A stretch of 64,000 nucleotides of DNA from assembly GCF_035046485.1 (NCBI RefSeq), contig NC_085137.1:2829977-2893976 (forward strand), written 5' to 3'. The stretch is from Aedes albopictus (lineage: Eukaryota > Arthropoda > Insecta > Diptera > Culicidae). The translations under genes were made by a program, and so were the position numbers. A model generated the notes under the pieces. The model was given only the letters and a program-made list of their open reading frames with translations, searched no databases and was not told where the DNA came from. Below, in pieces: positions 22,631 through 34,888 of this stretch. Positions within the stretch are counted from its first letter, which is position 1. Each line of letters opens with the position of its first letter.

Positions 22631-24487
22631 ATCGTACTCATTTTAGATTTTTTATTATTCGAATGTAGAATTAGCATTAGATACACAAAAAAAAACCTTA
22701 TTATACAAAAGTTACAATTTTTTGCTCTTATATGCATAACGTTTTCTAAGTTTGCTGGAACAACAGTGACCGTAATCGATCTAATGAGGAACAAATCTTT
22801 TCATCGCAATGTCGTTTTCGTCACCATCATTGTCGCTGATAATGTAGGTAGATGATCTTTCTCAAAATGCAAAGATCTCAACGCGCACACGTAAAGTGTG
22901 ACTAGCAGCAGCATACAATGGCAGATACGATTATCCAGCACCCGCTTGTATCCGTTTTTCCCGCAAGCTGTCAACGGGTCTGCCTCTCGCTGAACTTTTT
23001 TTTTTCTAGTGTACCCACTGCTGCGTTTTTTCAATCATGACTCAACCGATGGATAGTGCAGTACATATAGAAACACCACAGTTCATATAATGCGATTGAT
23101 TTTCAGTTAACCATGCAATTGAATGTTCCGGAAACTGGATTAATCATATCCAGCAATCGAATAAGAGGGGAGATGAAAGTGTTCAGACGAAAAAAAAAAA
23201 CATGAGAAAGGTTGAAAACTACATGAATGGGAATGATGATAATTCTATGCATACCGCGCATAAACGGGCCACTAGTGTACTACACGTACATAGTCACATG
23301 GCCAAATGTGCCGATGTGTGCGTACGTCTGTGTGTCGAAAGAGCAATTGTTGCTCTCGGCTCAGTTTGGCGGTGGTATTGATCTAGGCCTCACCACGGAT
23401 CGAATTTTCAAAGAGCACCCGCAGCCATTGTCAGCTATCGCCGAGGAAAACCAGCCAGTATAGCCATCCAGCCAGCAACCAACGGCTTCAGCCCAGCAGA
23501 GTCATCGACGACAGCAGAGCAGAGGCGACGGCAAATCGGTGTCAGTGGAGTAGATACCGACTTTTTGTCATTTCACGTTTTGGGTTACAATTAAATTGAT
23601 GAGATTAGTGCAGAAAACCTCTAGCATGTGACGAAACTAGCCATCGCTCGGAATGGAAGTGGGTGCGAGGGAGCCTGGTGGGGAACTGGAAAACTAAGCG
23701 CTCACTGGTCATTGTATGGAATGGATGGATCGATACATAGTCCCACTTTGATTCGTGTAGTGCGGAGTTCAATTTCCGGGTTATTATTTAGATATACTCC
23801 ATCGCTTTGGTCGGTTTTTATTGATTTTCTGCTTCCGATTCATTTATGGAAAAGAAGTTTTGGCAGCAGAAGACCACTTGATACATCGTTGAAGCCGTCG
23901 GCAATTTGAGGCTATGCGGGCCTCATGGGCAGCGAATAAAGTATCAAGAGGAAATGTACTCTGGATAACAGTAATCCTGTTTTCAATGAGGGAAAAAACT
24001 GTTCGCTGGAATATGAATGAAAGGTTCGTGGAATTTTTATCATATTGTTTTTTTTTTTCGATTTTAGGTTCTATTTTGGCTATTTCAAGTTCAGTTCGGT
24101 TCAATGTGGTTTGACGTGACAAACACTATTTTCTTTTGTTGACTGAAATCCATGCACTGAAAATGCTTTCATGTGTCATATCGGTGTCAAAAGCTTACAG
24201 CAGAGGTTCCCAGACATTTTATCATCGCGGAAATTTTCAAAAATATCGTTGCGCCTTTATATCAACAATTTTTCATCATTATTCCTTAAAACATATCAAA
24301 CATACAATAGTGAATCATTTTCAGTGCATTTCTCTAGAATTCTGCTGGAATGAAGAAAATGGATGCCAAACGGTCGCAATAAATTGAAGGGGTCAGGACA
24401 TGGGCGATGTAACTGGGTGAGATCATTATGATTTTTTCTTAGAATTCTCCCGATCAGAAAAGCATTAAAAACAAAACAAAATTACAT
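22631..24487. other. Unique DNA; possible 5'-UTR-like stretch at 23356-23550
   Basis: An initiator-like CTCAGTTT lies at 23360-23367 and the next 180 bp is GC-richer and CAG/CCA-rich, as in many insect 5' untranslated exons. There is no TATA box. Open frames at 23227-23463 and 23628-23909 have no recognised product. I do not call a gene. Confidence 0.3.
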
Positions 24488-24502
24488 CAACAGTTGATAT
24501 TT

Positions 24503-24552
24503 TTTTTTTTGAGGCTTTAAATTTATTAATTTTAATTCATTCGCCTCCAGAG
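24503..24552 (-). mobile_element. 50-bp polyA-tailed LINE remnant
   Basis: On the minus strand a short segment containing AATAAA ends in an A run, which is the T run at the left edge. The flanks CAACAGTTGATATT (24489-24502) and CAATAGTTGATATT (24553-24566) differ at one position and form the target duplication. This is a different, polyA-tailed LINE family from the one at 53 kb. Confidence 0.65.
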
Positions 24553-24566
24553 CAATAGTTGATATT

Positions 24567-25370
24567 CATATCAAGGTTTATAATATTTAGAAATATTTGT
24601 TGGAATCGGTCTGAAAACAAGTATGCGTTATATCATGATTATAACAAAGCCAATTACAATAAATGAAAATGTAAATTGATCATTTTATATCAACATTATA
24701 AGAAAGTTTGTTAAAGTTTGTGAAATGCAATATATAATAAATAAATTAACAGTTTCTATAGCAAGAGCTGTATAATTCTATCGCTACAAGGAACTATTGT
24801 GCTTGGAAAATACAGAATTGTTGACATACTTTAATTTATCTACCAAGAAGGTTCGTCTCTTCAGCAGATTTGTACATGTGACAAAAGACTTTCAAATGTT
24901 GGAGAGTGTGGTATGATATTCCTATGTGATCACATAACTATGTGATGCTATTGAGTATTTTTCAGATGTTTCATCTCATAATCCAGATCAAAAACTGCTC
25001 AGAGTTCTTGAATTTCTCGAATGGTGTAAAATTTGATGCATAATTTCACTGCCACGATCTTTTTAATATGGTAGATTTCATTATTATGACGTCCTAGAAA
25101 ATCTTTGGCTCTCACACGCTAGTTGTGGATGTAATTAAACCCCAGCGTGGAGCTTGTATTTTAAATATAGGATTGCACACGTCTTATAGTTGTTCATTTA
25201 TTATATGTGGCATAATAGAGATATTAAAAGTATGTCTTGTAGTGCTTCAAAGGATTCCACTAGAAATTCATCTAGAGATCGCTCTGAGACTTTTCTCGCC
25301 AATTTCAACTTGAATATACGCAAATATTCAGATATTTTTCAAAAAGCCATAAAAAAAACCTCTTGAAATT
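24567..25370. other. No gene seen
   Basis: AT-rich unique sequence leading into the degenerate array. No repeat boundary or coding signal was recognised. Confidence 0.5.
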
Positions 25371-25851
25371 GTGGATGGTGATTTATTCAGCACGTTCTCC
25401 AAGGATTTCTTCACGTAGGCTTCTGATGATTCTTACAGAAAATACCCTCCAAGGATTCTTTAAGAAATTCCTTTAACAGTTCTTTCAAATACTGTTCTAA
25501 AGATTCTGCTGTAGTTTCTGCAAAAATTCCTTCGTATCCTCAAAGGAATCTTTCAGCAATTCCACCGCGATGTTTTTCAAGGATTCCTTCTGAATTTCTT
25601 TGAAGAATTTCTCCAATAATCAGGAATACTTACCTATTCAAAAAATGTACATTCCTCTAAGAAATTCAACATTAAATTTCTATTCAGAACTCTTCAAAAG
25701 ATCCCATCGAAGATTTCTTGGGAAATTCTTAAAAAATTCCTCAACTTTTACATCAAGAATTTATTTTTCAGAAATCTCTCTCAATGATTTATTCAAGGAT
25801 ACCTTATGAATCCTTCTAACCTTCGAATAACTGTAACCATGATCTTATACC

Positions 25852-25983
25852 GACTTTTCAAACACTCTAAGCAGAATACACTCTTCGAATGAGTGTAATC
25901 AGTTTTGTACCTTTTAATTCCGCCCTCTTTCTCTGATTACACTCATTCGAACAGGATATTTTGCTTAAAGGGTTCGAAAAGTC
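25852..25983. repeat. 132-bp hairpin MITE-like insert
   Basis: GACTTTTCAAAC at the left and GTTCGAAAAGTC at the right are inverted. Inner arms TTCGAATGAGTGTAATCAG and CTGATTACACTCATTCGAA match perfectly. No target duplication was identified. Confidence 0.65.
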
Positions 25984-26192
25984 AAGATTCTTCTAACCTG
26001 CCTAATGCATCTCGTTGGGAACAGCTCGCTGACGTAGTATATGGTGTGGACCCTCTGAAATTTCTTAAAGGTTTCTGTAGAAATGTTTCCTTAATTTTCT
26101 TGGGCATCTTCGTGCCTAACGATATTCAAAAAGAAAATGGTCATTCATAGAGGAAGCTCTTCTTGGTTAATGACTAAGCAACACTAAGCAGT

Positions 26193-26247
26193 GTGAGAAG
26201 AATTAGCTTAAGTTTAAATTCACAAATAAAAAGAAATTTAAAAAAAA
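26193..26247 (+). mobile_element. 55-bp polyA-tailed LINE remnant
   Basis: A short segment with AATAAA and a terminal A run lies between perfect 13-bp copies of AACACTAAGCAGT (26180-26192 and 26248-26260). It is a severely truncated LINE insertion inside an older repeat. Confidence 0.75.
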
Positions 26248-27869
26248 AACACTAAGCAGTAAAGTAGGCTTTGCCTCAGTTGACAATTTCTTTAGAAATT
26301 CTTGCATTTGATGCCTTTAGGTGCTTCTTTAAGAGAACTTCAGAATCTCATTCAAGAATTTATTCTGAAATTTTCTCATGTTTTCTTCTAAGAATTCCCT
26401 TAAAGTTTACTTCATAAATATCTCCAGTGGCAATTACGGCTTCGGCAACTTTTTGAATGGTTATTCATGGAACTTTTCAAAGAATCCTTTCGGAAATTCT
26501 TCCATGAATTTCTCCTGGAATATCATCATAAATTCTTTTGAGTTTTCTTCCAAGAAATTTAGTATTTCTTTGCAAAAAACCTCAGCAATATTGCAGCAGC
26601 AATTCCTTCAGATATTATTGAAATGCTTCTTTCAAGAATTCATCAAACATTTTGTATGATCAAGTAGAAAACAGTAGATTTGAGGACCACTCTAGCACAT
26701 GAATTTTTAAAGATTCTCCTGGAGGAATTCTTAGAGGAATTCCTGGAGGATTTCGTGAAGGAACCCCTAGAGGAATGCTTGAATTTATTTCATTAATTTT
26801 ATATTTTTTGGTGAAATTTCTGAATAAATTCTTGGGGGATTTTTTAGTAACTCCCGTAAGAATTCATTGAGTTATTTCTGGAGTAGTTCCTTAAACAATT
26901 ACTGGAGGAACTCCAACAGGATTTGGCGGAAGGTTCCTGGCGTAATTACTGGGAAACTTCTGGAGGAGATCCAGAATAACTCCTGAAGAAATTTCCGGGA
27001 AACTCCCGGGAGACTCGTAAAGGATTTCATGGGAAATCTTGGAGGAATTCCCTAGAAACTCGTAGAAGTATTTTCGACAAGCATCACGAAGAATCCTGGA
27101 GGACTTTCCGAGAAACTTTTAGAGATATTTTTGGGTAATTTCAGAGGAACTTTGGGAAGATTTTGCGAGAAACTTCTGGAGGAATTCCTGGTAATTTTTT
27201 AATTCGTGGAGATATGCCCGAGTATGTCCATCATTAGACGTAAAGGTAATTTTAACCTTTTCTTGACGATTGTTAGAACAATAAGTGTTATGTCTTGTCT
27301 CATGTCGCGTCTCGTGTGTGCCGTGAAGTTTTTACGTTGGCATAAACTGTAAAAGTTAATAGTGATGTCCTTATTGATGGAAAACATCTTGGTGAACTCC
27401 TGAAGTAGAAGTCCTGGAAGAAATTTCCGAAGTATTTATGCAGTGATTTCCAGCATTATAATGGAGAAATTCTTAGTAAAACCATGGAAGACTCTACCAC
27501 AAATGCTGTAGGATTTTTTGGGGTACTTCTAAAAAATCCCGTGATATTCCTGGGGGCGCCATAGATGAATGCTTGAAAAGCTCGTGGATTCATTTTCGGG
27601 AACTTCAGTAGGGCTTCCCGTTGAACTGGAAAAACATTCGGGAAGCTATTCCCGAGCTACTCCTGGAGAAATATCTGCCGGAAATTCTGGAGGAATTCCC
27701 AGGATAATTCTGGAAGAATTTCCCGGTGAAGTTTTCAGAATTTCCGGGGAACTCTAGGAGAAAATTTTTGAACCAATACTTGGAAGTATTCCAGAAGAAA
27801 TTCTAGTAAAACTCCAGTAAGAAATCTGGACGGAGCTAGAGATCCCAGAAAGAAAACACCATAAAGATC

Positions 27870-28410
27870 ATTTGTATGTAAGTGGACACACAAATAGCAA
27901 AAATAGTTATCTATGATATTAGATGAGACACAACATAATTAACCGTGAATGAATTATATCGATAAAGTAAAGAAAAGAGTAGAGCTTGTAGAGAATGAAG
28001 GTCTTAATACCAGAATAGTTTGGATGACCTCGATCACCAAGTAAGGCTCTACTTATGAGTAGCGTAGATTATATTCCGCGAGCATTCGTTACAATAAAAA
28101 TATCCAAGGATTTACAGATATTGCGACCCATACCTAAAAATACATTAGGATCCATTTATATGCCAGTGGACATCCAACTAGCAACACATAGAGATACTCG
28201 TAATATTATGAGGTGCAACAGACACAAACGTGACAGAATTATGCTTATAGACTGAAGAGAAACAAGAGTAGAGCCTGTAAACCATGAAGGTCTCAATTTC
28301 AGAATAGATTAGAAAGCCTGGAATAACCCATGAATGTAGCAAAAGACTTATATTTTTGCCCTGAGGCTCCATCAGCACTATAGACTACATTCCACGAATA
28401 TTTTTTACAA
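27870..28410 (+). repeat. About 284-bp tandem duplication
   Basis: A unit beginning near AGTGGACA (27881) recurs near 28165. Shared landmarks are GAGTAGAGC-TGTA-A-AATGAAGGTCT, CAGAATAG-TT, and GTAGA-TA-ATTCC-CGA. A third, more diverged copy appears split by the element at 28757-31121 and resumes near 31122-31250. Confidence 0.55.
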
Positions 28411-28439
28411 TTAATGCATGATACAGTATGTTGGGAATG

Positions 28440-28610
28440 TGTATCTCACGCTCCCATATTCATTCTATTCGAAAACAAGCGATTACGGCACCGATTGACT
28501 TTGTTATTTTTCTTTTCATGCGAGCTTAGAAGTGCTAACGAAAAACACAAAAATATGAAACAAAACAAACAACGCTTCAATCATTTGTTTTTCGTAGGAC
28601 GAAAATGGGA
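28440..28610. repeat. Repeat block with inverted partner at 29745-29910
   Basis: ATCTCACGCTCCCA...ACAAGCGATTACG...AACGCTTCAATC...TTCGTAGGA reappears in inverse at 29745-29910 at moderate identity. The partner lies inside a younger element, so the pair is not simply the arms of one insertion. No target duplication was identified. Confidence 0.5.
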
Positions 28611-30026
28611 TCCACATGCTTAATAAGGGAACTAATTCCTCAAATGTCGTAAACCAAACTTCAAAGTGTATGGGATGCCATTTGTATTTCACGGATTGTT
28701 CAACTACCACAATATCAAGCTGCTCGTAGCATTGCGAGGTCTAATGGACATCAATGCACACTGGGCCAGGAACAGAGATTAGCAAGACAAAACCTCTAGC
28801 ACATTGGGGTTACGTTCTATCAAGTTGGTGCCTTCGGCAAAGTTGTTGGGTTTTATCTGCGCCTCAAATTGCGCTTGGAATTTAGTTCGTAAAACCGCCG
28901 CATAGGTGGCGCTGCGGTACTAACTTTTTTATTTCACATCCTAGAGCTTTGGTGTCTTCGGCAAAGTTGTAGAACAGGCAAAAATATGATTAGTTGTCGA
29001 AGACACTAAAACTGTAGCTCTTAAAATAACAAAGTTACATTGAATTTTATAAGCGAACGACTTAAATTTTCGGTTATATGTCATTATCTTGTTTCTCAGC
29101 CTACATATTGCCATGGCAACAGAAAACAACAATCGCAGTAGTCGAACAAGATCGTACATTTGAAATTGTATTTCACTCTTGCAAGAATCATGCGTTTTGA
29201 GGAATAATACATACAATTGTCTAGGTATTACTAGTAGAAATTCCTGTTTTAGTGTATATGAGTGATATAGCGTAATCTGCACCTTCCTGATTTTGCCTGA
29301 ATGCAACGCATGTAGGTTAGTAAATTCGCTTCTTGAATCTTTTAAAACATTCGGGACCGCAACAAGACGCTGCCACTCACTTCACGCCCACCGCAAATTC
29401 CAGATTGTCGTGCATCCAAATAAGTTTATTTTCAGTATTAGATAAGTCTAAAGAGGAGCCTAATTTGAGCCCAAACTAATTCAAAAAATAAACTGGATCG
29501 GATTTAAGTTAGCTGAGATATTGTGGTTGGCGTAAAATGGATGACAGCGTCTTTTGAGTCCCAACTTAACCTTTGTTTTATCCGTTATCAGGTCAAATCT
29601 GAAACAATATCAACTGCAACAGAAAATCTGAAAGATTTGTCAGATAAAAGTTTCCGAATTATTCATTTCACAGTTTTAGTGCGATTACAAATTAGCAGAA
29701 TGGCTAGAGGTAGAATTTTTTTATTTCACTAATAGAATATTCGTACCCATTTCATCCTACGAAGAACACGGGATTGAAGCGCTGTTTGTTTTGTTTCTTT
29801 TTTTGTACTTTTGTTAGAAGTGAGCACAAAAAAAAACAAAAAGAACGGAATGAAACGGTGACGTAATCGCTTGTTTACAAATAGGATGAATTTGGGAGCG
29901 TGAGATTCCTTATGACACTTACACCCAATAATAATAATAATAATAAATCTTATATCAAGCGTAATGAGTTGACGAGCATCTTTTAAAACATTTCACCATC
30001 GCGGCGATTGATTTTAATTTTCATAT

Positions 30027-30093
30027 ACTGCCCATGATCGCATATGAATAGGAAACCCAGCATATATGGGACTGATATGCGATCATAGGCAGT
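30027..30093. repeat. 67-bp palindrome
   Basis: ACTGCCCATGATCGCATAT (30027-30045) and ATATGCGATCATAGGCAGT (30075-30093) are inverted with one mismatch. It could form a short hairpin. Confidence 0.7.
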
Positions 30094-30170
30094 TTAAGAT
30101 TCCACCTACTTCATCGACAGTTTTATTTTCTAGAAAAATCCCGCAATATTCCGCATGCTAATGCTGCTTA

Positions 30171-30340
30171 GGCAGCATCCATTTATTACGTAACGCTAAA
30201 ATCGAAATTTTTTTGACCCCCCTCCCCCCTCCGTAGCGTTTTTTTGTATGAAAACCCGAAAATTTTTGTATGAGCCGTAACGCTTGGCCATACTCCCCCC
30301 CCCCTCCCCCTAGAGTGTTACGTAATTTGTGGCTGGCGCC
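30171..30340. mobile_element. C-rich MITE with ATTACGTAAC ends
   Basis: GGCAGCATCCATTTATTACG at the left and the inverse of the right end GGCGCCAGCCACAAATTACG are related. The interior has two C-rich runs like the 21574 element, which suggests a PIF/Harbinger-type relative. A target duplication is not clear. Confidence 0.55.
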
Positions 30341-31121
30341 TCAAACTTAATATAATAAATATATCAACTTAATATAATAAATATATAAGTGAATTATTAT
30401 ACCTTTTGTCCGCTATCTTCACAACCCACAAAGGCCGTGAATGGATAATTTGTTAACTTTTATCTGATAAATTCTTCAGTTTTGCTGTTGATATTGTTTC
30501 TGATTTGATTTTAAAATGCATGAAACAAAAGTATAAAAGATACTAGAAGTGAATTCACCTACGAAAAATGCGTTTGATTCGGGCAAAATCATGAAGGTGC
30601 ACATCGACAGCTAGCGATATAACATTCATATACCAATACAGGAATTTCTACAAGTAATACAAATGTATATATTGTTCCTCAAAATGCATGATTGTTGTAA
30701 GAGTGAAATACAATTTCAATGTACGATCCTGTTCGACTACTGCGATTTTTGTTTTCTGTTGCCATGGAAACATGTAGGTTGAAAAACAAGATAAAGACAT
30801 AAAACCGAAAATTTAAGTCGTTCGTTTATAAAATTCAATGTAACTTTGTCATTTTAAGAGCTACCGTTTTGGTATCTTCGACAACTATTCATATTTTTGC
30901 CAGTTCTACAACTTTGCCGAAGACACCAAAGCTCTAGGATGTGAAATAAAAAAGTTAGCACCGCAGCGCCACCTATACGGCGGTTTCACGAACTAAATTC
31001 CAAGCGCAATTTGAGGCGCAGATAAAACCCAACAACTTTGCCGAAGACACCAACTTGATAGCACGTAGCCCCAATGTGCTAGAGGTTTTGTCTTGCTAAT
31101 CTCTGTTTCTGGCCCAGTGTG

Positions 31122-31479
31122 CAATGTAACCAAATTTCTTGAACAGAGTGAACATAAATAACTGTAGATTCAGTAGATCTAAGAAAATGAATTCCAGAGT
31201 AGTTTGGTGACCTAAGACCAGGCCCACTCATGGGCTCCATCAAGCGTTTTAACGTTAAGTAGAGCCCCGAGCAAAGAAGCGAACCGCACCGGTCGCTGCC
31301 AAGTAGGGCTCGAAAGCGAAAAGTTTACGTACGGTTCGTAGCAGGGCTTAGAATATAGAGACACGCAAAGTACGGTCTCTATCCGTAGGCTCGTGCGCTC
31401 TCTCGCGTTTAGCTCTCTGGGTAGCGTAAAGAGGAGACGAAAGAACATGAGTATGGATTTGTTGCCAGGTATATAGTTC
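31122..31479. other. Tandem-repeat remnant then GC-richer unique DNA
   Basis: The first ~130 bp continues the 284-bp repeat. Then 31250-31460 is GC-richer and free of known repeats. The 102-codon minus frame at 31212-31520 runs into a MITE, so it is not accepted as a gene. Confidence 0.4.
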
Positions 31480-31645
31480 CCAAGCAACACACATGTTATA
31501 ATAGAGTTACGACAGCGCAAGTTTTGGTTGTATAGAAGTTTATTTTACGTAATTCTAACATTGTGTTGAAACAACGTAAACTAAACTTCTATACAACCAA
31601 AACTTGCGCTGTCGTAACTTTTATATAACATGTGTGTTACTTGGG
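31480..31645. mobile_element. 166-bp near-perfect hairpin MITE
   Basis: CCCAAGCAACACACATGTTA and TAACATGTGTGTTACTTGGG are inverted. Arms of about 73 bp surround a short loop with very few mismatches, suggesting a recent or sequence-homogenised element. The target duplication is uncertain (T-rich). Confidence 0.8.
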
Positions 31646-32712
31646 TTTCTAGAGAATGATTTTCTTGTTTTGCATAGGTAGGAATTTATTTTAGTTTGCA
31701 TCAAATATTTTAAATTTTCAACCAATCAATATCATAGATCGTTACACGAATAACACAACAAATTGTCTGACATACAATTGTATAGAGTGACAATACAAAC
31801 GCAGAAAAATAATAGGTTTATTGACAAGCTTTGCTTAAGTATGTTATGAATAAAGTTTTACCTTCTTCGACAATTTTAGGATCATGCATATCGAAAATGT
31901 ATTGATTTTCTCTTAAAAATAGTTACGATTGCTCATAATCGCACCTTTAGTTTTTGATTCGGCCGATCGTTTCGAAACTAATATTTGAAAAAATGTATAG
32001 TGATTCTATGAGTTTTGCTATTTTAACACGTACATGTTTGAGCCGGGGTTTCTATGCAGCAAGTACAGTTTAGTTTCGCACATTTAGAAAAATGTCCAAA
32101 TAAATAACTCGCGAAGTTCATTCCGACAAGTTCCAAAATTATCGTCATCCGTCGCAGATTTCGGTGAGAAGATGTGCGTATTTTCCAACCCGAAAAGATA
32201 CCATTTGACGGTGATAAGTGACCACAAGGTTTTTTTTCTTCATTTTCCAGGCTGAGATCCCCCGCTTTGAAACAGCTGTGTCACGCGTTTCGTTTTGTCG
32301 TGTATGTTTCAAAAAGGCAAAGGAGTTTTGGTTTGATTGCTGTTTTTGAAAATGGTGGTCGTCAGTGGGTTTTATTAAATATAAATTTAAAAATATAAAT
32401 TAAATAAATGAGACATTAGGAAGAAAGTGTGCAAAATAAGTAACTTCACCCTTGTAGAAACAATAGGGCAATGCAGAAAAAAAAATCTGCGAAGACCCCA
32501 TGTGAATAACACCGATCATACCGAATAGGAGATTCGACATTAGATCTATAAAAACAACCCAACAATTGAGGAGATCTTTCCAATATTACACATTTATTCA
32601 TAGCTCTATTAATACACATTTTCATACATTCAAAACATATTCATCAACATGTAATCTGGATCGTTTGGTACAATATGTCCACGCATCCTTCCTCTCCTGT
32701 AAATTGGAGAAG
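31646..32712. other. No gene seen
   Basis: Unique AT-rich sequence with no repeat boundary or credible open frame. Confidence 0.5.
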
Positions 32713-32714
32713 TA

Positions 32715-33739
32715 CCGTGGGTACACAGTCATGGATCACTTAGTGGTATTTTTGACCTTCAAAATTCAATTAAAAATAAAAGAAAACAAAAACTACGACT
32801 TTGAAAGCAGCGTTGGCTATGTTTTGATTCGAACATTTCATTCCCGATCCATTTGAAGTATAATTGCAAGTCATTTCCGCGTAAAAAAGGAATAATTCAC
32901 TGTTTACAAAATGCCTTATTATGGATCAGCTCCACAGAGTCCCACACATTATGGATCAATTTTTGCCATATTATGGATCAGTGCAAAAATACTTAAAATT
33001 CCAACTCTAATAATAAATTTGCGTTTGTAAGGCTAAACTACGCAGTGCATTGATTATTTTACTGATGGAGTACCCGATTTTACAACAGGAATAAAGAGAA
33101 AACATTAAAAAGTCCCGAATCCATTTACTTCGATAGAGGTGCGCCACTAGGTTTCAGTGATGCTCTTCATTTTAACTGTTATTTTTACAACTATGTGTTT
33201 CAAGACACCGGGTTTACCAGGTTACATGTTTTTTAATGAAACTAAGAATAATGTATCAAGAGCGTTGAGTGGAGCAAAAATCTATATTTGTTTAAAGTGA
33301 TCCATAATAGCGTCAAACAATCAGTTTTTGGGTCACATTATGGATCACTGTTGGAAGTCACATTATTTTAGTATTTGAACCCCAGAATAAAACAAAACTT
33401 CTTTTAATAGATACATACATATCTTATCCAACGTGTACGAGCAATTTTTATATCAAAATTGATGGATTTCGACACTTTTAGAGCTTATCGCTGCAGGAGT
33501 AGTTTCTTATGGAATTCGGCTGTTTACTGGCAGATGTGAGAGGACAACACTACCGTTGCATTAAAATACATTTTATTTTTAGATTGAGCTCTTGTAAAGG
33601 ACTTTTTATCTCAGAAAACAAATAGGATCATGTTACAAAAATGAATTTCGTGCCGAAATATATGTTTTGAGCAAGATATTCGACTTCAAACACCAAAGTG
33701 ATCCGTAACTGTGTGTGATCCATAATTGTGTAGGGACGG
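32715..33739. mobile_element. TA-flanked element with internal TATGGATCA repeats
   Basis: CCGTGGGTACACAGTCATGG and the inverse of the right end CCGTCCCTACACAATTATGG align well. TA flanks both ends (32713-32714 and 33740-33741). ATTATGGATCA or its complement recurs at least seven times, as subterminal binding-site-like repeats. Confidence 0.75.
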
Positions 33740-33834
33740 TACCTTGCAGAAATAAAATATGCTGTACTCCAAGTATTTCGAAGAATCATCTTTGCGCGTA
33801 GATACAACGCAGTAGACCAGACCACTTTGATGCA

Positions 33835-33905
33835 TGTGTCATATCTCTGATATGCTGCAAGCATCAGTATTGACAAGAAAAGTAACACGATTGCTTTCCA
33901 GGGTG
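33835..33905 (-). repeat. Dispersed retroelement-type repeat, copy 2
   Basis: Shares the ATATCTCTGATATG, TTGACAAGAAAA and CTTTCCAGG landmarks with the copies at 17205-17352 and 38405-38575. It is broken at the right by the element at 33920. Confidence 0.45.
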
Positions 33906-33919
33906 ATTCCGCGTATGTA

Positions 33920-34888
33920 GGGGTAAGCGGGACAATATGGACACCCTAAGGTTTTGCCAACTTTACCTGGCAAGATGTCAAAAAAGTTTAGTTTTTTGAT
34001 ACATGTATCCTTTGAAAGTCTATTTAGCATCTATTGCATAAGAATGCTCACGAAGAAAAATGATTTATCCACTTCAAAAAATGTAATGAAAAATGTTAGT
34101 TTTTCATGACCGTCTTCAAGCATACGGGGCAGAATGGACACCCCCATGGGGCAATATGGACACCATGAGACTTTTACGAATTTCGTACATTATTTACACC
34201 TATAAAGTCATTTCATTACAAAACAACTATTATGGATGAATAATACGCAGAAGTAGTTCATTTTTGTTCAGTTAATTTAAATTCAGGCTGTTTTGGATAA
34301 AGCTTCGTTTTTGTCAACATGTACAGCTGTGCCTAGAACAACTATTTTCCACTGCTGTCGTTTTTTGACCAATTTGTTTCACCCTATGTCTACTATAGTG
34401 AATATTTTACCGAAAATAGACTGAAATCGAAGAATTTGGTTGATTTGTGATTTAGGTTATATTTTTCCCTTGCCGCTTCTTTCAAAAAAGGTGAGTGTCC
34501 ATTTTGCCCCGGCAGCAGAAGATATTTCCAAACTTGATTTTTGATATAATAAAGAAGAAAATATAAACATATTAGACATGTAGATACAGCAAAACTATTT
34601 GCATGTGTTCTAGAAATATCAGGTTTTAATCGACCTTCAATAAATTAATCACTAAATCTTATTTTAGATGGTGTGAAAATTATAATTTCCATGCACAAAA
34701 AACGGAGGACGCAACTTTTTCGTGTAAATTCAAGTATAATTTTAATTTCGAATGTTTCTTTCTTGAAACTACGTTTTAGACAAATGGACTATATTCTCCA
34801 TTCATTAAGAGTTCAAAAAAGTTCGCATATTTCAAAATATTGAGGGTGTCCATTCTGCCCCGGGTGTCCATATTGCCCCGCCTACCCC
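33920..34888. mobile_element. TA-flanked element with ATATGGACACC repeats
   Basis: GGGGTAAGCGGGACAATATG at the left and the inverse of the right end GGGGTAGGCGGGGCAATATG match at most positions. TA flanks both ends (33918-33919 and 34889-34890). GGGGCA-AATGGACACC motifs recur near both ends. There is no transposase frame. Confidence 0.8.

Larger units (their letters stand above)
25371..27850. repeat. Degenerate gaattcct arrays in opposed orientation
   Basis: From about 25370 to 26660 the plus strand is built from degenerate units like TTCTTCAAGAATTCC. From about 26700 to 27850 it switches to the complement-like form GGAGGAATTCCTGG. The two halves thus form a large, very imperfect inverted repeat. 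Spacing between AATTC/AATTT cores is irregular, roughly 20-30 bp. Frames within it (for example 26378-26659) are leucine/phenylalanine-rich artefacts. A short hairpin and a LINE scrap interrupt it. Similar units fill the hAT element at 50813-51801. Confidence 0.65.
28757..31121. mobile_element. 2.4-kb element with ~570-bp terminal inverted repeats
   Basis: CACACTGGGCCAG at 28757 is mirrored by CTGGCCCAGTGTG ending at 31121. The two arms (28757 to about 29325 and about 30545-31121) are clearly homologous along their length. A 5-bp duplication CAATG flanks the element (28752-28756 and 31122-31126). Open frames in the arms (for example 28941-29306) are not recognisable proteins. The centre has a 67-bp palindrome, a C-rich MITE and an inverted-repeat block. 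Confidence 0.8.

Noticed and set aside
26378..26659. 93-codon NFSWNFSKNPFGNS-type frame as a protein
   Set aside because: It is the translation of the degenerate gaattcct array. Phenylalanine/asparagine/serine bias follows from the repeat unit.
28941..29306. 121-codon minus-strand frame as a gene
   Set aside because: It lies in the inverted arm of the 28757-31121 element and its mirror at 30.6-31.0 kb is not kept open.
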